Assembly: GCA_023435305.1 (NCBI GenBank)
Contig: JAEYRV010000004.1
Span: 156,269 to 220,268, forward strand
Direction of reading: 5' to 3'
DNA from: Bacillota bacterium
GTDB taxonomy: Bacteria; Bacillota; Clostridia; Acetivibrionales; DTU013
DNA: 64,000 bases
Made by a program: the position numbers and the translations under genes. The notes beneath the pieces are model-generated. The model was not told where the DNA came from. It made no database searches and worked only from the letters and a program-made list of their open reading frames with translations. Of this stretch, positions 46,105 through 54,473 are shown piece after piece; positions within the stretch are counted from its first letter, which is position 1, and the number at the start of each line of letters is the position of its first letter.

Positions 46105-47784
46105 ATGCTGAAAAAATATCTTCTTTTTAAAGAACCGGAGAAGCAGGAGAAATTTGTATTACGGCCTGATGAGGATATCAAAGGCGGCAGCAGCATGGCT
46201 GAGGGCAGTCTTCAAAGCGTTCTGGAGAAGAAGGAAGCCGAATCTGAAAGAGAGCCTGAGCCTGAAGACACAATCGATGAAGATGTAAAAACCAGCCTTG
46301 AGCGTATGAAAGCTGTTTACAGTATTCCATTGAACAGCGATATAGTGCTCCGGGAGTTTGATATTACATATGGCTGCAAGCCTGTAAAAGCCTTCATAGT
46401 ATTTTTCGACGGTATGACCGACCGTGAAGTCATCAATAATTACATACTAAAACCCTTAATGGTGGATACCGTCATGCCGCTGAAGGATGTGGCCGATAAC
46501 CTGGAGGATTATATTGCCAGGCAGCTGATGCCGCATTGTCAGCTGAAGGTAGAAAAATCATACGAAAATGTTATTGATGAGATAAATTTCGGAGGCTGTG
46601 CCCTATTCGCAGATGGACTTTCTGTCAGCTTTTCTGCCGATGTGAAGGGATGGGATCACAGAGGAATAGAAAAACCTAGTAATGAGATCGTTATCAGAGG
46701 TCCGCAGGAAGCCTTCAATGAGGTCCTCAGGACAAACAGCGCTCAGGTCAGGAAGAGACTGAAGGATAAGGATCTGATAGTGGAAGATGTTATTGTTGGG
46801 AAGGTGAGCAAGACCCCATGCTCTATAATGTATATCAGGGACGTGGTGAATGAAAAGCTGGTTGCCGAGGTCAGGCGCAGACTCGAGGGAATCCGTGTGG
46901 ATTACATGCTGGACTCGGGCGTGCTTGAACAGTTGATAGAGGATAGTACGATCTACCCGTCACCTCAGATGATATCCACCGAAAGGCCGGATTATGTAGC
47001 AGAGCTGCTTGTTGCAGGAAGAGTTGCTGTCATTGTCAGCGGTTCTCCGAATGTCCTGGTCGTCCCCATCACTTTTTTTGATCTTATGCATTCTGCCGAA
47101 GATGCATATATCAGGTACCCATATGTGAATCTTCTTCGTTACATCCGCTATATCGCAGGGTTTCTGGCCTTGCTGCTGCCGGGACTCTATCTTGCCGTTA
47201 CAAATTATCATCATGAGATGATACCAACAGATTTGCTTCTGGCTATAGAAGCATCAAGAGAAAAGGTACCATTTCCTTCGATAGTGGAAATACTTCTGAT
47301 GGAGTTTTCCTTTGAGCTTATAAGGGAAGCAGGGATCAGGGTCCCGGGGCCGATCGGTCCGACGCTGGGCATAATCGGAGCTCTGATCCTTGGTCAGGCG
47401 GCCGTTGCTGCCAATATCGTGAGTCCGATCCTGATAATTATTGTCGCAGTAACTGGCATCGGTTCGTTTGCCATACCCAACTATTCTATGGCCTACTCCA
47501 TCAGGATCATGAGATTTGCATTTATTTTTCTGGGTGTTGCGGCAGGTTTCCTTGGGATAACTCTGGGGCTTTTTATGCTTGGTATATGGTCAACAGCTCT
47601 GAAGTCCTTTGGAGTTCCATTCATGGCTCCATTGGGGCCCAGGACCGCCAACGGCTTTCGAAATGTGATGTTCAGAGCGCCGGAGTGGAAGCAGGAAAAC
47701 AGACCGGACTATCTGAATGCAAAAAAGGACAGGAAACAGGATCATTACAGTATGAGATGGAAAATCAACAATAAGAAGAAGTAA
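46105..47784 (+). CDS. gerA: Spore germination receptor A subunit (GerAA family)
   Basis: 559 residues. A hydrophilic N-terminal half (SLERMKAVYSIPLNSDIVLREFDI) precedes about four to five membrane helices (from KAEDAYIRYPYVNLLRYIRYIAGFLALLLPGLYLAV). The family motif REAGIRVPGPIGPTLGIIGALILGQAAVAANIVSP is present. It sits in the spore inner membrane and with B and C subunits senses germinants. The ligand cannot be told. ATG follows AGGAGGGC. Only 13 bases separate it from gerB. Confidence 0.95.
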   Translation: MLKKYLLFKEPEKQEKFVLRPDEDIKGGSSMAEGSLQSVLEKKEAESEREPEPEDTIDEDVKTSLERMKAVYSIPLNSDIVLREFDITYGCKPVKAFIVFFDGMTDREVINNYILKPLMVDTVMPLKDVADNLEDYIARQLMPHCQLKVEKSYENVIDEINFGGCALFADGLSVSFSADVKGWDHRGIEKPSNEIVIRGPQEAFNEVLRTNSAQVRKRLKDKDLIVEDVIVGKVSKTPCSIMYIRDVVNEKLVAEVRRRLEGIRVDYMLDSGVLEQLIEDSTIYPSPQMISTERPDYVAELLVAGRVAVIVSGSPNVLVVPITFFDLMHSAEDAYIRYPYVNLLRYIRYIAGFLALLLPGLYLAVTNYHHEMIPTDLLLAIEASREKVPFPSIVEILLMEFSFELIREAGIRVPGPIGPTLGIIGALILGQAAVAANIVSPILIIIVAVTGIGSFAIPNYSMAYSIRIMRFAFIFLGVAAGFLGITLGLFMLGIWSTALKSFGVPFMAPLGPRTANGFRNVMFRAPEWKQENRPDYLNAKKDRKQDHYSMRWKINNKKK

Positions 47785-47797
47785 CAGGAGCAGGCAG

Positions 47798-48898
47798 ATG
47801 GAAAACAGGATCAGATTCGGCCAATGGGAGGCTGTCACGCTTCTCTCAAATCTTGTGTGTACAAAGGTTTTTCTGTATTACAACAGAATGACCGTGGAGG
47901 ATGCCGGAACGGCTGGGTGGCTTTTATCAGTTGTTTCGAGTCTTTCAGCACTGATTATGCTCGTTGTTTTGCTCAGACTGCTCAAAAACTTCGGAGACAG
48001 TGACATATTGGATATAGCCGAGACAGGAGGCGGGAAGCCTCTGAAGATATTGACCGGCATGGTGATATCAGCAGGCCTTTTTTTTCTTACTGTTATAGTG
48101 ATCCGAAAATTCTCAGAGGACATGAAAATTGTATCATTACCTGTTTCACCACTCAGCTATGTGATGTTCTTTTTCATAACAGGCATAGTGATAGCAAGCT
48201 TTTTCGGAGTGGAAGCAATACTCAGATACCACGCCATCGTAATACCTGTAATTGCCGCAGGATATATCCTGATCTTACTGGGTGCAATACCAAGCATTGA
48301 TACCAGCAATTTACTGCCGATTTTAGGTACAGGAGTTGAGGATATCGTTAAAAAAGGCTTTTTCAGGTCTTCGGTATTTGGTGAGCTTATTGTGCTTTTT
48401 TTACTGCCCCCATTTTTAGGGAGCTACAGCAAGGTCAGAAACGCAGGTCTGATCTCATTTGCGATAAGCGCTTTTTTCCTGGCCGTGGGCTCTATCGTGT
48501 ACATTTTGTCCATACCGTATCCAGCCAGCCTGGAGCCGTTTTTACCGGTATACAATATGGCGAGGGAAATCAGCTTTGGACGTTTCTTTCAGAGAATCGA
48601 GGCAATATTTGTGTTTATTTGGGCTATGGCAGCGCTTATGTATTTGACTGCCACATTTTACTTCATGGTGCATACTTTTGTAAAAACCTTCGGGCTAAAG
48701 CATACCAGGCCTCTTATTCTGCCGTTTGCTGTGATAGTATTCAGCGTTGCTTTTATTCCGGACAACTTGATTTCTATAATAAAAATCGAAACTAATCTGA
48801 TAAACAATTTCGCCTGGATGATAACCTTTGTATTTGTCGGACTGATACTGGCTGTTGCATCACTTAGAAAACGTTACCGGAAGGCGAGGTGTGAATAA
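47798..48898 (+). CDS. gerB: Spore germination receptor B subunit (GerAB family)
   Basis: 366 residues, about ten membrane helices of the APC amino-acid transporter superfamily (endospore germination permease). It begins with IRFGQWEAVTLLSNLVCTKVFLYY. The GerAB homologue is the germinant-binding subunit in Bacillus. Its stop codon overlaps the gerC start by one base (TAATG). Confidence 0.93.
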   Translation: MENRIRFGQWEAVTLLSNLVCTKVFLYYNRMTVEDAGTAGWLLSVVSSLSALIMLVVLLRLLKNFGDSDILDIAETGGGKPLKILTGMVISAGLFFLTVIVIRKFSEDMKIVSLPVSPLSYVMFFFITGIVIASFFGVEAILRYHAIVIPVIAAGYILILLGAIPSIDTSNLLPILGTGVEDIVKKGFFRSSVFGELIVLFLLPPFLGSYSKVRNAGLISFAISAFFLAVGSIVYILSIPYPASLEPFLPVYNMAREISFGRFFQRIEAIFVFIWAMAALMYLTATFYFMVHTFVKTFGLKHTRPLILPFAVIVFSVAFIPDNLISIIKIETNLINNFAWMITFVFVGLILAVASLRKRYRKARCE

Positions 48899-50178
48899 TG
48901 AGTTATGTGCGAATCCAATACAAAGCAGCTGCCGTATTGTTATCTGTGATACTAATGGGTTCCCTTTCAGGGTGCTATGATCAAAGAGAGATTGATGAGC
49001 TTGCATACCCCCTTGCTATCGGGCTGGACGTAGGAGAAGCCAATATACTTAGAATGTCGCTGCAGATGGCAGCACCTCTAGCAATAGGTGGCGGCGGAGG
49101 AGGAGAAAGCGGGGGCGGCGGAGGAGGAAGCGCAGCAGAAACCACATCAATAATCACAGTTGATACTCCTTCGATATATTCCGGTCTGAACTTAATAAAT
49201 AATATTATCAGCAAGGAAATCAATTTGTCACATGCCAATGTGATCATTATTTCAAAGGAACTTGCTCAAAAGGGAGTAACGCATTATATCCAGGCGATAC
49301 AGAGAGGAAGGGAATTCCGGCCTGATGCATTTATAATGGTATCTATTGACCCGCCCGATAAGTTTTTGGAGAATGTGAAGCCATTGCTGGAGAGCAATCC
49401 TGCAAAATATTATGAATTGCTGCTTGGAAAGGATTATGCTTCCTTTTTCCCGGATGTCAGGGTATCCGGGTTTCATTTTGCCGAAGAATCCGATTATGTT
49501 GAACCGGTAGCCATACTATCGGGTATCAATGAGAAGGACAAGGTGGAGCAGCTTGATGAAAAAGCCGGCAATGTAGTATCTGAAAGACCGGAGGGTATAT
49601 ACGAGGCTGGCAGCATACCAATAGCTTCAAAGCAAAAAACCGTTGCAATGGGCGTTGCAGTTTTTAAAAAAGGCAGGATGGCCGGTACATTGAACGGCGC
49701 CGAGGCAGCATGCTATCAAATGCTGACAGGTAATTATAAACACTCCTACTGGAGCTTTACCGATGTTTATGATGAGAAAAAGCTGGTGGTAATGGATATC
49801 ATTCAAAGAAAAAAGCCCACGATCAAGGCAAAGCTCAGCGAAGGCAGGGCGGTCGTAAATATCGTACTGGATCTGGAAGGGGACTTTACTTCCATACAGA
49901 GCAAAATAGGATACGAGGACTATCAGCTTCCAATGGAAAAAAAGGCGAGCGAAGTGATCAGAGATGAAATCACAAAAATGCTGAGGAAAACTACTGAGGA
50001 GTATGAATCTGATATCTGCGGCATAGGTAAGTATGTCAAGGGGAATTTTCTCACACTCGGTGACTGGAAGAGCTTTAATTGGGAAGAAAAGTATAAGAAA
50101 ACTATTTTCAACATTGATGTAAAGCTTAAAGTCAGGAGAACGGGCTTGATAATAAGATCGATGCAGAACGGTGAATAA
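48898..50178 (+). CDS. gerC: Spore germination receptor C subunit (GerAC lipoprotein)
   Basis: 426 residues with a lipobox LSGC after the signal peptide and the family start CYDQREIDELAYPLAIGLDVG. It contains the Ger(x)C fold through to the C-terminal KTIFNIDVKLKVRRTGLI. Residues about 64-78 form an unusual glycine-rich insertion (GGGGGGESGGGGGGSA) absent from typical GerC proteins. It is anchored on the outer face of the spore inner membrane. Confidence 0.93.
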   Translation: MSYVRIQYKAAAVLLSVILMGSLSGCYDQREIDELAYPLAIGLDVGEANILRMSLQMAAPLAIGGGGGGESGGGGGGSAAETTSIITVDTPSIYSGLNLINNIISKEINLSHANVIIISKELAQKGVTHYIQAIQRGREFRPDAFIMVSIDPPDKFLENVKPLLESNPAKYYELLLGKDYASFFPDVRVSGFHFAEESDYVEPVAILSGINEKDKVEQLDEKAGNVVSERPEGIYEAGSIPIASKQKTVAMGVAVFKKGRMAGTLNGAEAACYQMLTGNYKHSYWSFTDVYDEKKLVVMDIIQRKKPTIKAKLSEGRAVVNIVLDLEGDFTSIQSKIGYEDYQLPMEKKASEVIRDEITKMLRKTTEEYESDICGIGKYVKGNFLTLGDWKSFNWEEKYKKTIFNIDVKLKVRRTGLIIRSMQNGE

Positions 50179-50188
50179 GGAGGAGCAT

Positions 50189-50365
50189 ATGTCTTTACCT
50201 GCGTTATTGGCGTTTGCGGCAATTCTTTTGTTCATTGAAATTTACACTATCAGTTACGCGGTATGGAATTGGAAAAACAAAAACAGGATGGGTTCGGTGA
50301 TGGTCTTTCTGATTTGTGCGGCAGCAGCGGTATTGCCGATTTATATGGCTTTTTTCAGGACTTGA
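50189..50365 (+). CDS. Small two-helix membrane protein, candidate Ger D subunit
   Basis: 58 residues from ATG 50189 after AAGGAGG, ten bases after the gerC stop. Two hydrophobic helices (about 3-22 and 33-52) are joined by a basic loop (WNWKNKNRMG). Some ger operons encode small two-helix D subunits that modulate receptor function. Position, size and topology fit, but there is no sequence motif to prove it. Confidence 0.55.
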   Translation: MSLPALLAFAAILLFIEIYTISYAVWNWKNKNRMGSVMVFLICAAAAVLPIYMAFFRT

Positions 50366-50407
50366 TGGAAATAGCCCGAAGTTAGTGGTATCATAGTATT
50401 GCAGACT

Positions 50408-51466
50408 ATGAGGTATGTATTTCGTTGGGGGGGAATCACTATCAAGCGGATATCGATGTTGCTGGCTGTATTTGTACTGCTTTTGGCTCTTGCCGCATGC
50501 GGAGCAGAAAAAAAACCGGGCTTGGATCTGCCTGATGAAGGCAATACAGGCAGCAAAACAAATATTGATCAGAACGGCTCCGTTAACGGAGAGGCTGATA
50601 TATCGGAAAAACCCGGCAGTGTCACGGATGAGACGAACCTGCCTGATAATGACGGCAATGATGCAAATACAGGCGATGATACAGAAGGAAAGCCTGAAGC
50701 CGCCGGGGACAGGGAACTGCTTCAAAGCGCGAGCATCGATCTGGATGCTGACGGTGCAAATGAACAGGTGAAGGCTGTGAAAATCAGTTACCCTGCTTCA
50801 GATGCAGGAGCATCGGGCCGTTTGGAGGGAAGGCTGGAAATAAGTGACGGCGATGTGGTGAAAGAGATCGTTTTCTGGAAAAAAGACGACGATTTGTCAG
50901 GTATAATGAGCAGTCTGCAATTCGAGGATATGGATGGGGACGGGGCGAAAGATGTCTTTATCATTATTCCCGGCTACGGAGCCTCCTTTACCTACTCCAA
51001 CTGCTATGTTTACAGCTATGCAAAGGATAAAAGCTGTATTTTTACAAGCGATAATGAGCTGGCTGACTTTATAGGCGGTTTCAGATTTGCCTATGAGAAC
51101 GGCGGAAACAGGCTTAGCCTGATAAATGATCAGTATGGATTCTCAACTGAGCTTGTGATCGAAGATAATGACTTTACTGCTGCTACAGAAGATATGATGT
51201 ATGAATATGCGGACAGAACATGGATCGACCCCACATCCGTAGATATCAGCGAGACTTCAAGGCTCGCACTTGCGAAAATCGGAGGCTCATCAGAGATAAA
51301 GGTGCCTCTTCCTGTATTCGGCATGGCAACGGTGAATATGATCGGCGAAATAGATCTGTATTATAGAATAGACGAAAATTTTTATCCGGTTTTAAAAAGA
51401 TGTGAAATCATTGATTTTGCAGTTGATAAAAAGGTGAAAGCCGGCAGCTTTGAGGTAAGAAAGTAA
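50408..51466 (+). CDS. Lipoprotein with acidic linker and Ca-loop-like repeats
   Basis: About 352 residues. A signal peptide with lipobox (LLALAACG) is followed by an Asp/Asn/Gly-rich linker. Two EF-hand-like loops, DLDADGANE and DMDGDGAKD, resemble FG-GAP/VCBS calcium sites. The start is uncertain: ATG 50408 has no ribosome site, whereas GGGGGGG at 50427-50433 points to an in-frame ATC at 50441. It follows the ger operon and ends at a strong terminator; its function is unknown. Confidence 0.7.
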   Translation: MRYVFRWGGITIKRISMLLAVFVLLLALAACGAEKKPGLDLPDEGNTGSKTNIDQNGSVNGEADISEKPGSVTDETNLPDNDGNDANTGDDTEGKPEAAGDRELLQSASIDLDADGANEQVKAVKISYPASDAGASGRLEGRLEISDGDVVKEIVFWKKDDDLSGIMSSLQFEDMDGDGAKDVFIIIPGYGASFTYSNCYVYSYAKDKSCIFTSDNELADFIGGFRFAYENGGNRLSLINDQYGFSTELVIEDNDFTAATEDMMYEYADRTWIDPTSVDISETSRLALAKIGGSSEIKVPLPVFGMATVNMIGEIDLYYRIDENFYPVLKRCEIIDFAVDKKVKAGSFEVRK

Positions 51467-51470
51467 AAAT

Positions 51471-51505
51471 AAAAGCTTAGAACGTTGATCGTTCCAAGCT
51501 TTTTT
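51471..51505 (+). terminator. Terminator after the lipoprotein gene
   Basis: AAAAGCTTAGAAC / GTTCCAAGCTTTT with one mismatch and a seven-base loop, followed by T residues. Confidence 0.85.
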
Positions 51506-51508
51506 ATC

Positions 51509-51553
51509 TGGCAGGGGAGACAGGACTCGAACCTGCAGCCGACGGTTTTGGAG
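51509..51553 (-). other. Attachment site: 45 bp of the tRNA-Trp 3' half
   Basis: On the minus strand this reads as the anticodon-to-CCA part of tRNA-Trp: anticodon loop CTCCAAAACC, T loop TTCGAGT, acceptor strand CTCCCCTG and CCA. The 5' half is missing; sequence beyond 51553 does not continue the cloverleaf. A truncated tRNA next to an integrase gene is the signature of an attachment site; the intact tRNA-Trp should lie at the other end of the element, beyond the window. Confidence 0.8.
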
Positions 51554-51690
51554 TTAGAACGAGCGTTTATGGTAACTTCTTACATCTTCTGTAACCGTTG
51601 ATACTACTACATTACATAGTTTTAACTTAAGTTAAATTATGGTAAATTTCAGTCGTTTTCAATAAGTTTTTATAACATTTGTGCCCAAAT

Positions 51691-51717
51691 TGTGCCCATG
51701 GGCACAGAGCTTTTTTA
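51691..51717 (+). terminator. Palindromic hairpin near the attachment site
   Basis: TGTGCCCATGGGCACA is a perfect 16 bp palindrome followed by GAGCTTTTTT. It may be a terminator or an integrase/excisionase site in the attachment region. Confidence 0.5.
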
Positions 51718-51780
51718 TTGAAAAAGATAAGTCTAAATTCGGTATACATAAATAAAATAACCGTCGGTTGCACAAAATTA

Positions 51781-51816
51781 AACCCGCTTATATAGCGGGT
51801 TGTGGGATTGTTTTTT
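51781..51816. terminator. Terminator at the integrase 3' end
   Basis: AACCCGCT / AGCGGGTT with a loop of about five bases. On the minus strand it is followed by TAATTTTG and would end integrase transcription; on the plus strand a T run follows about ten bases later. Confidence 0.6.
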
Positions 51817-51847
51817 GCAGAGTAGCGGTTTTTTTATGATATTTACA

Positions 51848-53371
51848 TCATACATTAGGTATCTTGTTATTTTTTGCCTTCCCGGAGAGCATGTCCTCCA
51901 GGCGTGTTGCAGCTTCTTTTTCTGCACTTTTCAAACTATGAGAATAAATATTCATTGTAGTTGATGTCACGCTGTGACCAAGGCGATTAGACACTGTCTT
52001 GATGTTTACACCGTTGGCAATGAGAAGCGTTGCATTTGTATGCCTGGTAGCGTGGAAATTTAGACAGGGGAGAAGAAGATCCTTTTTCTGATCTTCCGAC
52101 AAGGAAATGTCTGCTTGTATTCTATCGTTATATTGTTTTATATACCTTGGGAACCAATTTGTTGCCCAGTACGGATGTATGGGATCTCCTTCCGGCGCTT
52201 GGGTAAACACAAAACCAGAATCTGTCCAGGCATCTCCACACTTTAGCCGGAGCGCGTTTTGTGCAGCCTTATATTCTTTCAACACTTGAAATACATTGCC
52301 TGGGAGACTTATCAAGCGGTCAGAGGATTCGTTTTTTGTTGATTTATCGAAGCTGCCTTTACCGGGAATGTACTGCCTGGCCATCTTTATTTCAATAATG
52401 CCGACGTCCTGATTCACGCAATCCCATTTAAGGCCCGCAAGTTCACCTTCCCGGAGGCCGCCATATAATACGACATAAAGGAAGGCTCTGTTTTTATGAA
52501 CCCTGAACATTTCAAATAGCTTTTTCTTCTCAGGAAGATCGGCGGACTCTGTTTCAATAATTTGCATGTCGGCGTATTCAAGTATTCTTATTGCTTGGTC
52601 TACATCATAATGCTCTGCCTCATGCCGTTCAACCTTTGGAGGCTTTATCCTAGATGCTGGGTTGCTGATCAGGAGCTGCCACTGCACGGCGCATGTTAGA
52701 ATGCTGGATATAAGCCGGTGATGATGAAGTATCGTCCTGGCGTCCAGTGGTATATTGTTATGATCTTCTGTGAAAAGCTCAGATCCCTTCATGTCCAAAA
52801 ATTTGCAGACAGTTTTTGCAGTTTTGGAGTTGACTGGCTTTCCGGCAATAAGGTTATCTACTGTGACGTGATGCAGATCTATTTCTCGCTTGAGATTCTT
52901 TGTTTCGGGGTATCTCTCATTAAATACTTTAGTAAGTTCTGGCTTTGGTAGGTATTTTACAGCATTGAGCCGTACACCTTTTTCTTTCAGGTTTTCATAA
53001 AACTGAAGTAGGTGAGTAGGCTGCAGCTTCTCGAGGCGGATATGACCAATTGCCGGCAGAATTCTTGTCCGGAGCATTTCTTCATACCGGTATAATGTTT
53101 TCTGCCCTAGTTGTGGAACAGCATATTTCTTTTTCCATTCCTCAACAAATTCTGCAAAAGTAATTTTACCAGCATCCAGGAAAGTTCCTCTTTTTATTTC
53201 GGCCTCTAGCTGGGCAGCGATCCGTTCGGCCTCTTTAATCTTCTGCTTTTCGGTCAGTCTCGGATCCACATCAATGGTACGTTTTACAGTCTTCCTGTTA
53301 CCTTCATTATCAGATCCGTTGCTGATTCGAATTCGGAAAGTGTTTTCACCGCGTCGCTCAATGTTTGCCAT
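51848..53371 (-). CDS. int: Tyrosine integrase with apparent internal HTH domain
   Basis: 507 residues, longer than the usual 360-420. The catalytic residues are in GGLREGELAGL (Arg), HATRHTNA (His, Arg), LGHSVTSTTMNIYSHS (His, Tyr). The N-terminal arm-binding and SAM-like domains (FVEEWKKKYAV ... LQPTHLLQFYENLKEKG) are present. Between them and the catalytic domain, residues about 150-215 add an XRE-like stretch (HHVTVDNLIAGKPVNSKTAKTVCKFLDMKGSELF). It catalyses integration at the tRNA-Trp site 300 bases away and overlaps the next gene. Confidence 0.93.
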   Translation of the reverse strand: MANIERRGENTFRIRISNGSDNEGNRKTVKRTIDVDPRLTEKQKIKEAERIAAQLEAEIKRGTFLDAGKITFAEFVEEWKKKYAVPQLGQKTLYRYEEMLRTRILPAIGHIRLEKLQPTHLLQFYENLKEKGVRLNAVKYLPKPELTKVFNERYPETKNLKREIDLHHVTVDNLIAGKPVNSKTAKTVCKFLDMKGSELFTEDHNNIPLDARTILHHHRLISSILTCAVQWQLLISNPASRIKPPKVERHEAEHYDVDQAIRILEYADMQIIETESADLPEKKKLFEMFRVHKNRAFLYVVLYGGLREGELAGLKWDCVNQDVGIIEIKMARQYIPGKGSFDKSTKNESSDRLISLPGNVFQVLKEYKAAQNALRLKCGDAWTDSGFVFTQAPEGDPIHPYWATNWFPRYIKQYNDRIQADISLSEDQKKDLLLPCLNFHATRHTNATLLIANGVNIKTVSNRLGHSVTSTTMNIYSHSLKSAEKEAATRLEDMLSGKAKNNKIPNV

Positions 53372-54347
53372 TTGAATCAGCCTCCTTGGCTTTTTTACTA
53401 GCTCTATTTTTACGCTGCCATTCGAGCTTTGCGCACTTATTATCGCAGTATTCCTTCCTTACATCGTGTCCATAAATCAAAAAGTATTCAGGACACGACC
53501 TGTTTTTGCATTTTTTTATAATTTTGTTGCTGCAAAAGGCTAAGTATAGTTCAAAATACATAGATATTAGTAGCGTCGGACAACTCCATTGACCATTACA
53601 ATCAGAATCATAAATTAGTATAGGCTTTACATCCTTTAAATAAGAATTCATTATTTTCTCGAATAATATTCCAGCTACAAAGTGAATTGTATTAAAATCG
53701 TGATTTTGAATGATATCATCTCTTATATCGAAATATTCATCATCCAAAGCTCTTGGCTCAAAATGCTGGCGCAAAGCATCTATTGTGTTGTTTGCTGCAG
53801 TTTCTAGTTGATTACTTTCCTCAGTAATATTACGAGATAAATATTCATATTCGCTTATAAAAGAAGTGAAGTAATATACATCAGAATCATCGATTCTAGA
53901 ACAATACATTAAATCAACAATGGAATTGTTAACATTATTATCTCGGTTATTGAACTCTCTCATGCTAAATAATTTATTGCATATACATACAATTGTCTTG
54001 ATACTACCATCACTTAAAGCGTTTCTAATATCTACGATGAGCTTCATTAATTTTATTTCAAATTGGACGTGAGTCAACTGCTCTGTGGGTCCAATATATA
54101 CACCTGCTCCTTCGTACCATAAACCCAAAGAACCGTATTTGTTATAAAAATCTAATATTTCACTTTCGTTGTCAGGATTAAGGGCAATAAATGTTCTGAA
54201 AAAATAATCTTGATTTAAAGGATCTATTTTCCCATTATATGCTTGAAATTTTTTGATAGTTCCTTCATGAGATTCAGTAATTCTTCCATTCTCTATTACA
54301 AAGCCTCGAAAAGTATTTTTAAATGATACGCCTTTATCCATTACCAT
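53358..54347 (-). CDS. Zinc-ribbon protein upstream of the integrase (unknown role)
   Basis: 329 residues. The C-terminus has cysteine spacing C-x4-C ... YCDNKC (KKCKNRSCPEYFLIYGHDVRKEYCDNKCAKLEWQRKNR), resembling CGNR-type zinc ribbons. The N-terminal 270 residues are not recognised. It overlaps the integrase start by 14 bases, so the two are co-transcribed. It may bind nucleic acid and regulate integration. ATG 54347 follows GAGGTGA. Confidence 0.7.
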   Translation of the reverse strand: MVMDKGVSFKNTFRGFVIENGRITESHEGTIKKFQAYNGKIDPLNQDYFFRTFIALNPDNESEILDFYNKYGSLGLWYEGAGVYIGPTEQLTHVQFEIKLMKLIVDIRNALSDGSIKTIVCICNKLFSMREFNNRDNNVNNSIVDLMYCSRIDDSDVYYFTSFISEYEYLSRNITEESNQLETAANNTIDALRQHFEPRALDDEYFDIRDDIIQNHDFNTIHFVAGILFEKIMNSYLKDVKPILIYDSDCNGQWSCPTLLISMYFELYLAFCSNKIIKKCKNRSCPEYFLIYGHDVRKEYCDNKCAKLEWQRKNRASKKAKEADSNGKH

Positions 54348-54473
54348 AATTTCACCTCAAAAGTATTGATGAAGAATGAAACAAGGAATGTTCATTCATC
54401 ATAACCTATTGTACACTGTTATTAGAGTAATAGCAATAGACTTTAGTGTAATTATTTGAATTGGAGGTTATAT

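Noticed and set aside
51509..51553. Intact tRNA-Trp gene
   Set aside because: Only the 3' half is present; there are no D arm or acceptor 5' bases in the flanking sequence.
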